Of a stretch of DNA of 64,000 nucleotides, positions 1 through 11,311 are shown piece by piece (within the stretch, counting starts at the first letter, position 1; every line of letters starts with the position of its first letter). This DNA comes from Pilaira anomala (lineage: Eukaryota; Mucoromycota; Mucoromycetes; Mucorales; Mucoraceae): positions 542,001-606,000 of the forward strand of contig JAIXMQ010000003.1 of NCBI GenBank assembly GCA_025716855.1, given 5' to 3'. The notes beneath the pieces are model-generated. The model was given only the letters and a program-made list of their open reading frames with translations, ran no database searches and was not told where the DNA came from. Both the position numbers and the translations under genes were made by a program.

Positions 1-2288
1 TAAATCTATATTGTACACGAAGTTTTTTCTTTTCACCTAAACAGGGATCATAAAAACCGAGAATATTTGTCTATCAAAAAAAAAAAAAATTAATTCTGCA
101 GTCTTCCCAGTAATTTTCGTTATGGTTACCTTTGAATGCCCGCCAGGAATTGTTAGTCTCGAATCATGAACAAGTGTTTGAATCACGGTTGTTACGTCGA
201 TCACTCCTTCATCTATTTCGTTATCCAAATTATCCAAGTTACCATACCAAGCTTTTACAATGACCAAACCTATATAATAATAAGAATAATAATAATAAAA
301 AAAAAATAATAATATATCATTTTAATAATAATAAAATAAAACCCCCTTTAATCACACATACCATCCGATTTATTCTCTTCTTGTTTTCTCTTTCGTTCAG
401 CAATATCTGACATTAACGATTGAGCATCTAATGCTTCTTGCTTACGATTTGAAAGATATTCAGCATGCTCTTCTCTTAATTCTTGAATTTTCCTATGATT
501 TGATTGTTCAGATAAAATATAAAGAAAAAAAAAAAAAAAAAAAAAAAAAAAGAAACTTACTCTTTGATTAATCTCTTTCTGCGGGGTTTCAACACCAATT
601 GATCAAGGGCAACAGCTACGGAAGCTGGAATCACTGCACCGAAGAACGCTAATTTAAGGTCAAACTCGGATGCAAGGATGATGGGTACTACCGCTTTTTG
701 TCCAAGACGTGAGACCCTAAAATAAATAAATAATAATAATAATAATAAAAAAAATTTATCAAAATTCAAGCCTTTTTTTTTTTTTTTTTTTCTTAACCCT
801 TTTCCTTTTCCCCCCTTACCTAAATTTAACAATAACACCTAAAGGTAAACCACATTCCATTGTCATACCAATTCTTGTATGTTCAGCAATTTTATGATCA
901 CTACCAATACTAGCATTAATTCCACCTTCTGAAGATAAAGAACAAGACATGCGTAAACGACCTTGATTGGCCAATTTATATGAATATTCTCCAGCAATGT
1001 GAGACGAAAGAATACCCGTCTTTTTTTTTTTTTTTGTAAAAATTAATGTCATACAAATGGAAAAGAAAGAATTTCATAATACCTGTAATTCACCACTATA
1101 ATTTCCATGTTTATTCATACCTGCCATACCGAGTGAAACAGATGATTTATCCATCTTTTGACTTGCATCTCCTCCCCAACCAAATAAACTCCATTCTCCT
1201 GTACGATATGTCATGTATCCTGTTGTTGCTGCAAATATTCTTCTACCTGCTGTCACAGAAAGAACAGGTGGGTCGTACACTGAATTCAATTGTGCTGTTG
1301 TATTTACAAAACTATAATTTTTTTTTTTTGAAAATTAATTATTGTTTCCTCTCCTCCTTCTCTTTTCTATTTTCTTTTCTTTTCTTTTTTTTACCTGTCT
1401 GTGGATAATGAATAATATGACTTTAATGTAAGCATTCTTGGCTTTAATAAAGTGGCCGTCACCTATCAAAAAAAAAAAAAAAAGCATTAAAGACCCCCTT
1501 CCTTTTTTTTTTTTTGTTGAGCTTTTTCGTTACTTACTTCACCCCATAATTTAGGAGATACTGTATGACGAACTGTACCCAAGACATTTCCACCACCCAT
1601 ACCAGATCGAGATACCATTGAGCCACCAATGATAGCATGTGTTTGAGGTCCAATTTGTGTCTATAGAAATATATAACATCATTTCAGTAAATTTCTTTTT
1701 TCCCCCATTCTTTACAAAAAAAAAAAAATAGTTTACCTCAAATGAAGACCGCATAAATAATTGTTGTACTTGAGCTTTTGAAATTGTATGAAATGGACCC
1801 TTCTTTTTAGGCACAGAAGTTTGTCCAAATCCAACAAACACGGGTGGTTCATAAGGATCAAATAATTGAGTTGCATCCACTGTCAATTGGTATTCGGCTT
1901 TTGATCTAACTAAATTCTCTAAATCTGATTCTCGTTTTTGACGTGCTTTCTTTTCATATTCCTCTCTCAACTGGTTTTTTTTTTATTTTCAAATTAATAT
2001 GTATATATATATATATATATATACTCTCTTTTTCTCTCTTACTTACTTCTTCAGGTGTCTTGTAACGTGGTCCAACATCCCATGAAGCATTTAATCCTTC
2101 TTCTCCATACGTATCGTAAATTACACGCTTTGCAGGATTACTTAATACTAAGTGTAACCTACATTAATAATTCATCCTTTTTTTTTTTTTTTTTTTTCAA
2201 TGCGTTTTTTTCCCTTATTACCTTCATATGCATTTTGAATCACTTGAAATCTTGATTCAGCCATCTTTTTCTTTGACTCGTCCGTATG

Positions 2289-2329
<41 letters not shown>

Positions 2330-2647
2330 TTTTTGACATATTTTTTCTACTATGCAAAAAAAAAAGGGGGTTTTTTTTTTTACCTTGTCAGGATGAAAAA
2401 ATCGACACAGCTTTTTATAAGCTTCTTTAATTTCGTCTTCTGAAGCCTAAAAAAAAAAAATATATAAGTTATTCTAATTCTATTCTAATTCGAATTCATT
2501 GATTATTACTTTTCTGGAAATATTTAATACACCATAGAAATCAGCAGCAGTAGGAGCTAAATCTTGTTCAAGTTTCTTGAGATCACTTTGGTCTTCTTGA
2601 GACGAATCTTCTCCACTGACCGTTTGAGTGAATTCATAAGGATCCAT
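1..2647 (-). CDS. DNAJC11: DNAJC11-like J-domain protein (3' end cut by window)
   Basis: DnaJ homologue of the DNAJC11 family. The animal protein associates with the mitochondrial outer membrane and the MICOS cristae machinery. The start codon (minus strand, 2645-2647) opens MDPYEF; the J domain follows (ADFYGVL...EIKEAYKKLCRFF then HPDK, helix IV ending LSNPAKRVIYDTYGEEGL). Downstream are a coiled region (1930-1970), the beta-barrel-like middle domain (RHTVSPKLWGE, then PPVLSVTAGRR) and the conserved C-terminal block GFYDPC at the window edge. At least ten exons are joined by GT..AG introns, many holding long A runs on the sense strand; the last visible intron is 71-129. The terminal residues lie beyond position 1. 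The neighbour USB1 lies upstream on the same strand. Family assignment is firm because the J domain, the order of blocks and GFYDPC all agree; mitochondrial location is inferred from the family. Confidence 0.9.
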
Positions 2648-2810
2648 TTTTTTTTTAATATGTATTAAAAAAAAGAAAAAGGAAATAAAAAAAAAAAAAA
2701 GAAAAAAAAAGAAAAATTTCACAGGACACCCTTGTGTTGTTATAATTAGAGCTTTTTTCTTTTTTGAAGCCCAAAAAGTCACAAAAGTATTATAATGTAG
2801 CGGACATTTT

Positions 2811-3360
2811 TTATTGTAAATCAATATGCATTACAAGATGACCTTGTTTGATATAAAGTCGATTGATATGATAGCTTTGTTGTATTATTTGTTCTAATTC
2901 TGTAGGAGGAATTTTTACAGATTTGACTTTTTCTTCAGTGGTTGACCAAGCAAGACTTGTATGGAATCGAGGTGGATCATAGAATTTAGGTTGTTTGAAC
3001 TTTTCCATCACTTTATCTACTTGTTTTAAAAAAGCAAACAACTAAATGATCTTTTTTTTTTAATTAAAATTGTTTGAATTGATAATATGTATTTTTTTTT
3101 TTTTACCTCGTTGTATCCATTGCCTACTTCTAATGTAAGAAAAGATCGAGTCTTTTCATCATTGGTAAGACAAGCGACTTGTGCAAAAGATACCTTGAAT
3201 GCTTTTTTATTTCCAATTGCATCTCGAATAGATTTTACGAAATCTTTCAATTGATTTTGTTTCAAGTAAACTGTTCTACTCAAACTAACATGTTGCTCTT
3301 CAATCGGTTCAAGTCCCATACAATACTTTAATAATTTTGGTTTATCATCTGTCAAATCCA

Positions 3361-3392
<32 letters not shown>

Positions 3393-3757
3393 TTACTGAA
3401 TTGCATCATCTAAATAAACTTTTTTTTTTTTTACCTTGGAAATAAACATAAGTAGCCCAACTGTCCTTTTTATGAGGTACAGCACGTACTTTACCGATAT
3501 CATCGATTAATTTCTCTTTTACTGCACTTGCTTCACCAAAGAATGAAGATAATTTTGGCATCTTTTGACTGTAGGACGTTTTTTTTTAGTGACCTTCACT
3601 TTGCATAGGTATTATACGTCTAACTTTTTTTTTTTTTTTTTTTTTTTACTCTTTACCTGTTTTCTAATACTGGACTCGTCTTACGCGTTAAGTTTTCCAC
3701 TTGTTTTTCTTCTTCTTCTTCCTCTGATGAGGAAGAGTAGTCAACTATATTATTCAT
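2811..3757 (-). CDS. USB1: U6 snRNA 3'-5' exonuclease USB1/Mpn1
   Basis: 2H-phosphodiesterase that trims the oligo(U) tail of U6 snRNA and leaves a terminal phosphate, acting in the nucleus. Both catalytic HxS tetrapeptides are visible: HVSLSRT in the middle and FHTSLAW near the C-terminus. I place the start at 3755-3757, where MNNIVDYSSSSEEEEEE gives an acidic N-terminal tail. An intron then joins to SQKMPKLSSFFGEA, and two further introns (about 3,365-3,433 and about 3,045-3,105) complete the frame. Both of the latter carry long A runs on the sense strand. The protein ends VMHIDLQ at 2811. Total length of about 260 residues fits fungal family members. An internal Met at 3560 could act as an alternative start, but the upstream exon splices cleanly in frame. 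Confidence 0.88.
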
Positions 3758-3862
3758 GCCACGTTTTTTTTTTTAAAAAAAAAAAGGTAAGAAAGAAAGA
3801 AGTATATTTTTAGTACTCCGTTTTCTCTTATTCTTATTTTCTTTCTCTCTCTCATTATAAAA

Positions 3863-4518
3863 ATGAAGCAAGAACAAGAACCTCAAACAGGCTTAACTCA
3901 AGACGGTATGTGTTGACGAAGCGAACATTCTTTATTGTTTACTCAATTAATCAAGCAGTAGACATGGACATTATGTTAAATTCAACAGACGATTTAAGTA
4001 CGGATATTGTAGAAGACTTTGCAAGACAGTTGGATGAAGGTAACAATAAAATAAAGTATATTTTCTCGTCGGCTTACGTAATACGAAAAAAAAAAAGTTG
4101 TACGAATTCAAAGTGATGATGATGAAGATGAAGATAATTTTGGGTATGCCATGTTACCACAAGATGAAGATGACGAAGAAGGGACAAACATGTATCAAGC
4201 ATTAGAATCAGATGAGGAAGAAGAAGATGTACAGGATATACAAGATCCATTTACTATAGAAGTTTCTTCTTCTGATAGTTTAAATCCAGGTAATAACAAT
4301 TAAAGATGTATGCATTTTTTTTTTTTTTTTAATTAATGCTCTCTGTTGTATAGAAACTACTGATTTGATTAAATCGATCATGGCCAATATTCAATTATCA
4401 GACGAAGCAATTCCAGGTAAATATTCACAAACAAAAAAAAAAAAAAAAAAATTAAAAAAAAAAAAAAAAAAGATGTATCAAAAAGGCTTTTTTAAATACA
4501 TCTATGAGAGAGAGCGCG

Positions 4519-4553
<35 letters not shown>

Positions 4554-4660
4554 AATTTTTTTTTCATTTTTCAAAAAAAAAAAAAAAAAAAAAAAAAGAA
4601 TGGGCTAAAAAAATACCAGAATCAGCGTGGTTGCCTCGCGTAAATCCAAAGACAGATTAA
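3863..4660 (+). CDS. MEA1: MEA1-family (male-enhanced antigen 1-like) acidic protein
   Basis: Small acidic protein of the MEA1 family, whose molecular role is poorly known even in animals. Five exons join in frame: MKQEQEPQTGLTQD; VDMDIMLNSTDDLSTDIVEDF; an acidic exon (SDDDEDEDNFGYAMLPQDE); a helix (ETTDLIKSIMANIQL); and the last exon WAKKIPESAWLPRV, then stop at 4660. The family signature is the FGY..L.QDE block followed by LIKxxMAxxxLxxxxIPxWAKxIxxxxW, which this protein shows. Introns 3 and 4 have A runs of more than 15 bases almost touching the 3' splice site. The first exon/intron joint is ambiguous by one codon (two nearby AGs). It diverges from USB1 across about 100 bp (3,758-3,862). 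The similarity is from memory, so confidence is moderate to good. Confidence 0.7.
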
Positions 4661-5028
4661 TTTTTTTTTTTTTTTTTTTTTTTTAAATAAATAAAAAAAA
4701 AGGCTGATTAAAAAGGGGAGGGAATAATAAGGGGAGAACGAATACAATGTACGCAAGAATCCAATATAGTAAAAAAATAGGCGTGGGTGACTGTGAGAGT
4801 GTAGATTTTAGCCTCATCTATTGGTTTAACCCCACTCATCATAATACACGTACTCCACAAAAAGAAAAAAAAAAAAAAAAAAATTATTAGGGAGAAACAA
4901 AAAAAAAAAAAAAAAAAAAAAACTATAGGAGCCCAAAAGTTTTTACATAACGCGAGTGATTTACATTTCTTTTTTTCTCTCTCTCTTTACTCTTTTAAAT
5001 AATAAAAAATAATTTTAATTTTAATATC
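4661..5028. other. Spacer between MEA1-like gene and NHP6
   Basis: About 370 bp holding three long T or A tracts (near 4,660-4,685, 4,865-4,885 and 4,898-4,922). A pyrimidine-rich TTTCTCTCTCTC stretch sits just before the HMG-box start codon, a common layout for strongly expressed fungal genes. No gene is seen. Confidence 0.6.
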
Positions 5029-5480
5029 ATGGCTAAAGAAACTGCAAAAGTAACCAAACGTGCTGCCGCTCCCAAGGTAGATGAAGATAAGAAGAAGCGT
5101 AGATCCAAGAAGGATCCTTCTGCTCCCAAGCGTGGTTTATCCGCATACATGTTCTTCTCTCAAGATCAAAGAGCTACCGTTAAAGATGAAAGCCCTGAAG
5201 CTACTTTTGGTAAGTGAATGTATATATCTATATATATACGTATATAGATATTCATCGTTATATAGGTCAAATCGGTAAGATTCTTGGTGAGAAATGGAAG
5301 GCATTAAGTGATGAACAAAAGAAGGTAAATATTTTATATTCTAACAACATATTGATTGTTGTATTCATATCTATTTATAGCCTTATAACGAAAAGGCTGA
5401 AGCTGATAAGAAGCGTTATGAGAATGAAAAGGCTGCTGTAAGTTAATTTATAAGAGAAAGAGATAAAGAGATAAAGAGAT

Positions 5481-5526
<46 letters not shown>

Positions 5527-5607
5527 TGTGTGTGTGTGTGTGTGAGCGAGTGAGAGACAAAGAAAGAATGGTCAACTAACTTATACAAATATCTTTAGCT
5601 CGCATAA
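5029..5607 (+). CDS. NHP6: HMG-box chromatin protein, NHP6 type
   Basis: Non-histone HMGB-like protein that bends DNA and assists nucleosome remodelling (FACT) and transcription in the nucleus. The N-terminus is Lys-rich ([15 protein letters not shown]), followed by one HMG box: [16 protein letters not shown], then [21 protein letters not shown] and [17 protein letters not shown]. Introns follow TTTG/GTAAGT at 5211 and AAG/GTAAAT at about 5323. The 3' end is uncertain. The frame can stop at 5446 without splicing (AAVS), at 5607 after an acceptor ATCTTTAG (ending AALA), or at 5875 using the acceptor at 5866, which would overlap the convergent MTHFR gene. I prefer 5607 because a good GTAAGT donor follows GCTGCT. 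The putative last intron is full of (AG)n and (TG)n repeats. Confidence 0.85.
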
Positions 5608-5753
5608 ATATCTTTTTTTTTTCATCATCCAATTTCATCCTTATATTATATTTGCTAACAAAAAAAAACATTCGCAAAAATACTCCCATATATTCACACA
5701 ATCACACACACACACACAAATACACACGCACACACACACACACACACACACAA
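5481..5753. repeat. Microsatellites (AG)n, (TG)n and (CA)n at the NHP6 3' end
   Basis: A 44-base (AG)n run (about 5,481-5,524) passes directly into (TG)n (to about 5,544). A further ACACAC-rich stretch covers about 5,700-5,753. They lie in the last intron or 3' UTR of the HMG-box gene, so read coverage and assembly may be unreliable here. Confidence 0.9.
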
Positions 5754-5858
5754 ACCATTTTATACTGAAATAAATACAAATTATATATTTTTACTGTGTA
5801 AAAAAAAAAAAAAAAAAAAAAAAGTGGGACGCGTTATTATTTTGATCACACTATTTAT

Positions 5859-7968
5859 TTATTTAGAAAGCATGACATCGAAAAGAAGATCAGGCTGTTG
5901 AAAATCATTATGAACAACATTTACAAGCCAATAACGTTGATGAATATCATGCAATAACTTTTGACTTTGACTATTGGGTGGGTATTGTTCTTCCCATTCT
6001 TTCCATAATTCAAAAGCATCATCCTTAAATATTTGTTTTTTTTAGTGTGTATTTATATATATATATATATACATATTAATTTTTTTTTTTTTTTACCTTC
6101 CAAGCTTCAAAACTTGCTTTCTCAATTATAGTGGGTTGAATGATTTCTTTACCAGGAAAAACACCCCAAGTTACTGCATTCTGTGCCTCCTCTACATCCG
6201 ATACATTGGTACGGAAATCACCCTTTATTTTTTAAGAGTAGTTTAGTATTAACAAATGTATTCATATCTACATATATATATATATATTATACCTTTTCAT
6301 TTGTAGCATAATAAGTAATATTCTCATCTTTACCAAGACGTAATAATAACTCATCAATCTGTTGATCAGAAACAAAAAATTCAAGAAAGGCCTTTTGATA
6401 AACATAACCTCCTTTAGGTCCCCAACCATACACAGGATCTTGACTAGATGCACCATTAACAGCAGGTTGAGAACTGACTGTCCAATAACCTAACTGATTA
6501 ATGTCACATAAACGTTCAAAAATCGTGCCTGTCTCAGTTCCAAGATTTTCATCACACCAAGGTAAAGAATTAATTTTGCCTTGAATATACTTTATAAACA
6601 ATTTTTGAATATCATGTTCATTTTCAGGTTGTCCCCATTTTAAATTAGCTTGCGATGTCTAGATGTTATTTATTTAGAGGTTTTTTTCATTTATTAACAA
6701 GTCACTATAAATTAGATACTTTACAGGTACTATTTGGCCAGCACTATATGTTATTTCACCATAGGCTGGTGAACGTGAATCACCATAACGTCCATTAGGA
6801 AATTCATCCCATATCTCTGCTCGTGAGGGATCATGAATAGGTGCCCAAGGAGATACTTTACCTGCTCCAACAGTCTACAGAGAGTTATTAAGCCTATTTT
6901 TTTTTTTTTTTTCATAGTAAAATAATCATTCACTTACTACCTTGCCTGCTGCATGCAAATGTAAAGCTTCTAAAATTAATCGAGTAGATCGTTCTAAATT
7001 GAGTGTAGAGATATGGAAATTACAGATGTCAGCATCAACATATAAATGTTGAATCATATTAACAGCTAAGCGAACACCGTACTCTTTGACTTTTTGATCA
7101 TCAGTCTATATGTTGGTTTATACGTTAGACCATCATTTTATCCACTATTTTCATCTTGTATACATTACCTTGATTGCGTCTAAATCTTGCATTACTTTAG
7201 CGGGTACTTTAACATTACACAAATTGATCATACGACGAAAACTTTGATAGGTAGGAATAGGCATAATTCCAGGTACGATGGGTACATGAATCCCTCTTTC
7301 ACGACACTTTTGAATCCATTGAATACAAATATCTGAATCATAAAACAATTGAGTCATGATAAAATCAGCGCCAGCATCTACTTTTTCTTTTAAATAAGTC
7401 ATATCTTGTTCCTTGTCAGGGCAATCGATATGTCCTTCAGGGTATCCAGCGACACCAATACAAAAATAATCTTGATACTCTTGACGAATGTATTTCACAA
7501 GATCAATAGCATGAGTAAAATGTGCATCGACAGGTGTCCAATACTCATGTCCTCGAGGTGGATCTCCACGTAAAGCTAAAATGTTTCGAATACCGGCTTC
7601 TTTTGCTTGCTTTAATGCAATATCCACTTTTTCTTTTTCCATATTTGTACATGTTAAATGCATTAATGTATCTAAACCATATAGATTTTGGGCTGTAGAA
7701 CAAAGTTCAAGTGTACGATCGTGTGTAGATCCACCTGCTCCCCATGTACAGGAAATAAACTCGGGTTCTAATTGTGACATGCGACCAAGACGATCAACAA
7801 GATTAGCAAAACCCTATATATATATATAAAAGAGGGTTAACACACATACACACACACTTTTTATTACTTTTAAATACATACTAATTCTGTTTTAGGCGGG
7901 AAATATTCAAATGAATAAGCAATACGCTTATCCTTTTGTGCCTTTTCTATCTTGTCTATAATCTTCAT
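5859..7968 (-). CDS. MET13: Methylenetetrahydrofolate reductase
   Basis: Reduces 5,10-methylene-THF to 5-methyl-THF with FAD and NAD(P)H, feeding methionine synthesis in the cytosol. The start [15 protein letters not shown] (minus, 7966-7968) leads into the catalytic barrel: [28 protein letters not shown], the folate/flavin loop [21 protein letters not shown] and PGIMPI. The C-terminal regulatory domain typical of eukaryotic enzymes follows ([12 protein letters not shown], then [20 protein letters not shown]) and ends near [12 protein letters not shown]...[12 protein letters not shown] at 5859. Several short introns are present (near 5,985-6,095, 6,222-6,292, 6,660-6,725, 6,875-6,945, 7,105-7,170 and 7,815-7,882). 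Length of about 600 residues matches two-domain MTHFRs. Fungi have two paralogues (MET12, MET13); the symbol shown is only a likely choice. Confidence 0.93.
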
Positions 7969-8000
7969 ACTTTATTAAAAGAAACAAAAAGGAAAAACAG

Positions 8001-8032
<32 letters not shown>

Positions 8033-8383
8033 CGAAAATTCAGGGTTTTTTATTTGATAATGTAATCTTGCTTTACAATAGATGTGACTTTTGATGAATA
8101 CGCAGATCTTGTAAGAGCCTTTCGCTCTCTCCCACCCCCAGAACCGAAATCGGAATGCCAATCATCGACACACTCGCACTCTCTCTCTCTCTCTCTCTCT
8201 CTCTTATACTGACATGAATATTCGTTACACCCGCTCTATTTATCACTTTATGCAGTGAAAAAAAATAAAATCTATTACAGAGTGAATTAAAAAAAAACAT
8301 ACACGATTTAATTTATTCCATTTTTTTTTATATATTTATAAAAACTGAAAGAGTATTTCTTGTCTATCGTAAGGCATTTGATT
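7969..8383. other. Spacer upstream of MTHFR and downstream of SmD2
   Basis: Contains a 30-base A tract (about 8,000-8,030), a GC-richer patch (about 8,090-8,175) and a (CT)n run at about 8,180-8,204. The GC-richer patch probably belongs to the MTHFR promoter or 5' UTR. Short open frames here are low complexity and I do not call a gene. Confidence 0.5.
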
Positions 8384-9043
8384 TTAAACAGTGTTTCTAA
8401 GGACTACAATTGAAAAGTTAGTTTCCACATTCTAAAATAAATGTATAGATAATTTTCATACCAAGAACAACAGTATCACCACGAAGGAACATTTTGCTGA
8501 CAAAACGATCCTTGTTGACAGGCTTAGCTTTTGAACCCTTTCCACTACGAGGTGTTTCTGTCCACATCTATATATCATCAAAAAAAATAAATAAATAAAT
8601 ATCGAATAAAAAACATTTTTTCTTGATTTCTTTTTATTTACCTCCTTCACATTCTCAAGTACCATATTACAATGACGATCAAATGCCTTGACACGAGCTA
8701 AAAGCTTATGGTTATTACGACAACTGATCAAGATTTGATTATTATTTTTAACGGATTGTTGTAAAACAGAAAGTGGGCCAGTGTTGAACTCGGCTTCTTC
8801 TTGTTGACGAAGTTCTTCTTCAGTCATTTCGGATCTAGGCTTATTAACAATGGCGCTGATGTGATGATAATAAAAAGGTACGTGTTCATACAAGGAAAAA
8901 AAAAAAAAAAGTAAATTGTTAGACTCTCTTTTTCTTTACTAGTTTCTTCTTCTCTTTTTGAAGTGTATATTCTTTTATTTATTCTTTTATATATATATAT
9001 ATATACAGTTTCTTTTTATTTTATTTTGTTAACAATACCTCAT
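8384..9043 (-). CDS. SMD2: Small nuclear ribonucleoprotein SmD2
   Basis: Core Sm-ring protein of spliceosomal snRNPs. The N-terminal extension [16 protein letters not shown] is followed by [13 protein letters not shown], the Sm1 motif [18 protein letters not shown] and the Sm2 end [18 protein letters not shown]. Four exons are needed. I place the start at 9041-9043, where ATGAG/GTATTG splices over about 180 bp to CGCCATTGTTAATAAGCC, giving [13 protein letters not shown]. This matches the usual N-terminus of about 10 residues before the EEL helix. A late intron (about 8,407-8,459) separates the last codons; the protein ends VLVLRNTV at 8384. An apparent nearer start at about 8893 would need a 26-nt intron and is rejected. 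Length of about 115 residues is typical. Confidence 0.92.
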
Positions 9044-9547
9044 TTTATAATTATGTATGTATCGTGTTTAAAAAAAAAAAAAAATGTGGAACAAAATTTT
9101 CATTCACCACAGAAAAAAAAAAGCTGGACTCAGTGGGTAAAATGACGTAGACCACAAAGTCACGTACGTCTCTCTTATTGATCTCTTTTGCGAGTAAAGT
9201 ACATAGGTAGATCGATTTCTTATTAAGAAACTCATAGTAAACTGAATAGATCATATCGATAGTAGGAATTGAAATTTGTTTCTTTTTCTGTAGTTGGTCG
9301 TCATACCATAGAATCGAAACCACTTGAATTATATATTCTTAGTTCATATCTGAAGCCCTATTTAAATGATATCCAGCAATATTAAAAGGCATTGGCTATA
9401 GAACTTCAAACTACAGCAATGAATGCATAATAGTAGATATTTATCCGAGGAAAAAGAGACGACAAGGAGAAACGTCACATTCAAAAGTTTTTTCTTTTTT
9501 TTCAACCCTGGAGATTTTTTAAGGCAAGCCCAAAATAAGCTTGCAAC

Positions 9548-9583
<36 letters not shown>

Positions 9584-9746
9584 TGTCTTTTGCGTGGTGA
9601 TTTGCACCCCGCAATTCAAATCGTTTGAGTGTTTTTTTTTTATTTTCATTTTTTTTTCTTTTCAACTCTTTCAATTAACCAACCTTCCTCCCTACTCTTT
9701 TTTTTTTTTCTTTCTTTTTTTTTTCTTTATTGAATAATTGGAAGTC
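9044..9746. promoter_or_regulatory. Divergent SmD2/CYT1 promoter region
   Basis: About 700 bp between the two start codons. It holds TGACGTAG (9143-9150) and TCACGTACGTC (9160-9170), which resemble bZIP (CRE) and bHLH (CACGTA) sites. It also holds a T tract of about 30 bases near 9,550-9,582 and a pyrimidine-rich stretch before the cytochrome c1 start. One open frame on the minus strand (9051-9323) has no recognisable product. The site assignment is by consensus only. Confidence 0.4.
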
Positions 9747-11115
9747 ATGTTCTCCAGAATTGCTTCTCAAACTGCTAGACGTTCTGTCAAACAGTTCTCC
9801 ATGCAGGTAAAAAAAAAAAAAAAAAACCCTAATAAATAAATAAACAGTTTTTAATCGTAAACTTTTTTTTTCTTAGACTCGTCTTGCTTCTACCAAACCT
9901 AGTTTTGCTTCTGTAAATTGAATCAGTTCATGTATACATTATTTGACACTCATCCTAAATTTTATCTTACTTATCTTAGCATTCCAAGCAAATTACTGGT
10001 GTAACTGCTGGTATTGTTGGTGCCACTGCCTTGACTTATATGTATGTCGATGCCTCTGCCAACTTGGCTGATGAAGGTCTTCACCCTCCTACTCACCCTT
10101 GGCCCCACAGTGGTCCTCTTGATACTTTTGATCATGCCTCGTAAGTTTCTCTCTCTCTTTCTCTCTCTCTCTTTTTTTTTTTTTTGACTTGATATCTTGA
10201 CTAAAAAAAATTATTTATATAGTATTCGTCGTGGTTATCAAGTTTACAGAGAAGTTTGTTCAGCCTGTCATTCTCTCGATCGTATCGCTTGGAGAAACTT
10301 GATTGATGTCTCTCATACTGAAGATGAAGTCAAGGCTATGGCTGAAGAACACGAATATCAAGATGGTCCCGACGATAACGGTGAGATGTTTATGAGACCA
10401 GGAAAGGTAATGTATTTTATATATTTTGACACATTGAAAAAAAAAAAAAAAAAAAGAGTCTTAATTTTAATCCCTTTTTTTCTCTCTCTCTATAGCCTGC
10501 TGATTATATGCCACCTGCTTATGCCAATGAAGAAGCTGCTCGTGCTGCTAACGCTGGTGCTCTTCCCCCAGATCTTTCTTTGATCACCAAGGCTCGTCAT
10601 GGTGGTGAGGTAAAGATAATAACGGGATTTTTTTTATTTTTTTATTTTTTTTTTTAGAGTGATGCCGTTTATTCATACTTTTTACTTTTAGGATTACGTT
10701 TTTGCTCTTCTTACAGGTTATGTTGATCCTCCAGGAGGTGTTGAGGTGCGTGAAGGTTTGAACTATAACCCTTACTTCCCTGGTGGTGCTATTGCTATGG
10801 CTCGTGTTCTCTTTGATGGTGTTGTCGAGTTTGAGGATGGTACTCCTGCTACTACCTCTCAAATGGCAAAGGATGTTTCCACTTTCCTTGCTTGGGCTGC
10901 TGAACCTGAACACGATGACCGTAAGAAGATGGGTTTGAAGGCTACTATCATCTTGGCTAGTTTGACTGTTTTATCCATCTACTTGAAGCGTTTCAAGTGG
11001 GCTCCTATCAAGTCTAGAAAGATTGTTTACAAGTAAGCCATACATTTATATTTTAAATTGTTTGATTTTTATTGATTTTTTTTTTTTTTTTTTTTTTTGT
11101 AGTCCTCCCAAATAA
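9747..11115 (+). CDS. CYT1: Cytochrome c1, heme protein of respiratory complex III
   Basis: Carries electrons from the Rieske protein to cytochrome c at the inner mitochondrial membrane. It has a bipartite presequence: basic [20 protein letters not shown], then a hydrophobic sorting segment ([18 protein letters not shown]). The mature part starts near [17 protein letters not shown]. The heme motif is [15 protein letters not shown]. The Met ligand region is [20 protein letters not shown] with PPDLSLI following. A single C-terminal membrane helix ([15 protein letters not shown]) precedes [12 protein letters not shown]. Seven exons are joined by introns rich in T or A runs; the last intron splits YN just before the terminal PPK. 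The product of about 320 residues is full length. Confidence 0.96.
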
Positions 11116-11311
11116 ATTATTGAAGAAAAAAAAAGTTGCATGATTTGAATTTTTTTTCCATTTTTTTTTTTTTTATATATATCTTTATTTTTATATTTGA
11201 TTAGAAAAAAGAAGGATATTGATAAAAGGTTAACAGAAAAAAAAAAAAAAAAAAAAACGATTGAAAATAATTATAATAATAATAAAATTATCGATATTTT
11301 AGATTTTTTTT

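Noticed and set aside
8456..8893. SmD2 start near 8,893
   Set aside because: Would need a 26-nt intron; an upstream ATGAG/GTATTG exon gives a proper N-terminus.
9051..9323. Minus-strand open frame (90 residues) upstream of SmD2
   Set aside because: No recognisable family, ends in Phe runs from an A/T tract, and lies in a divergent promoter; could be chance.
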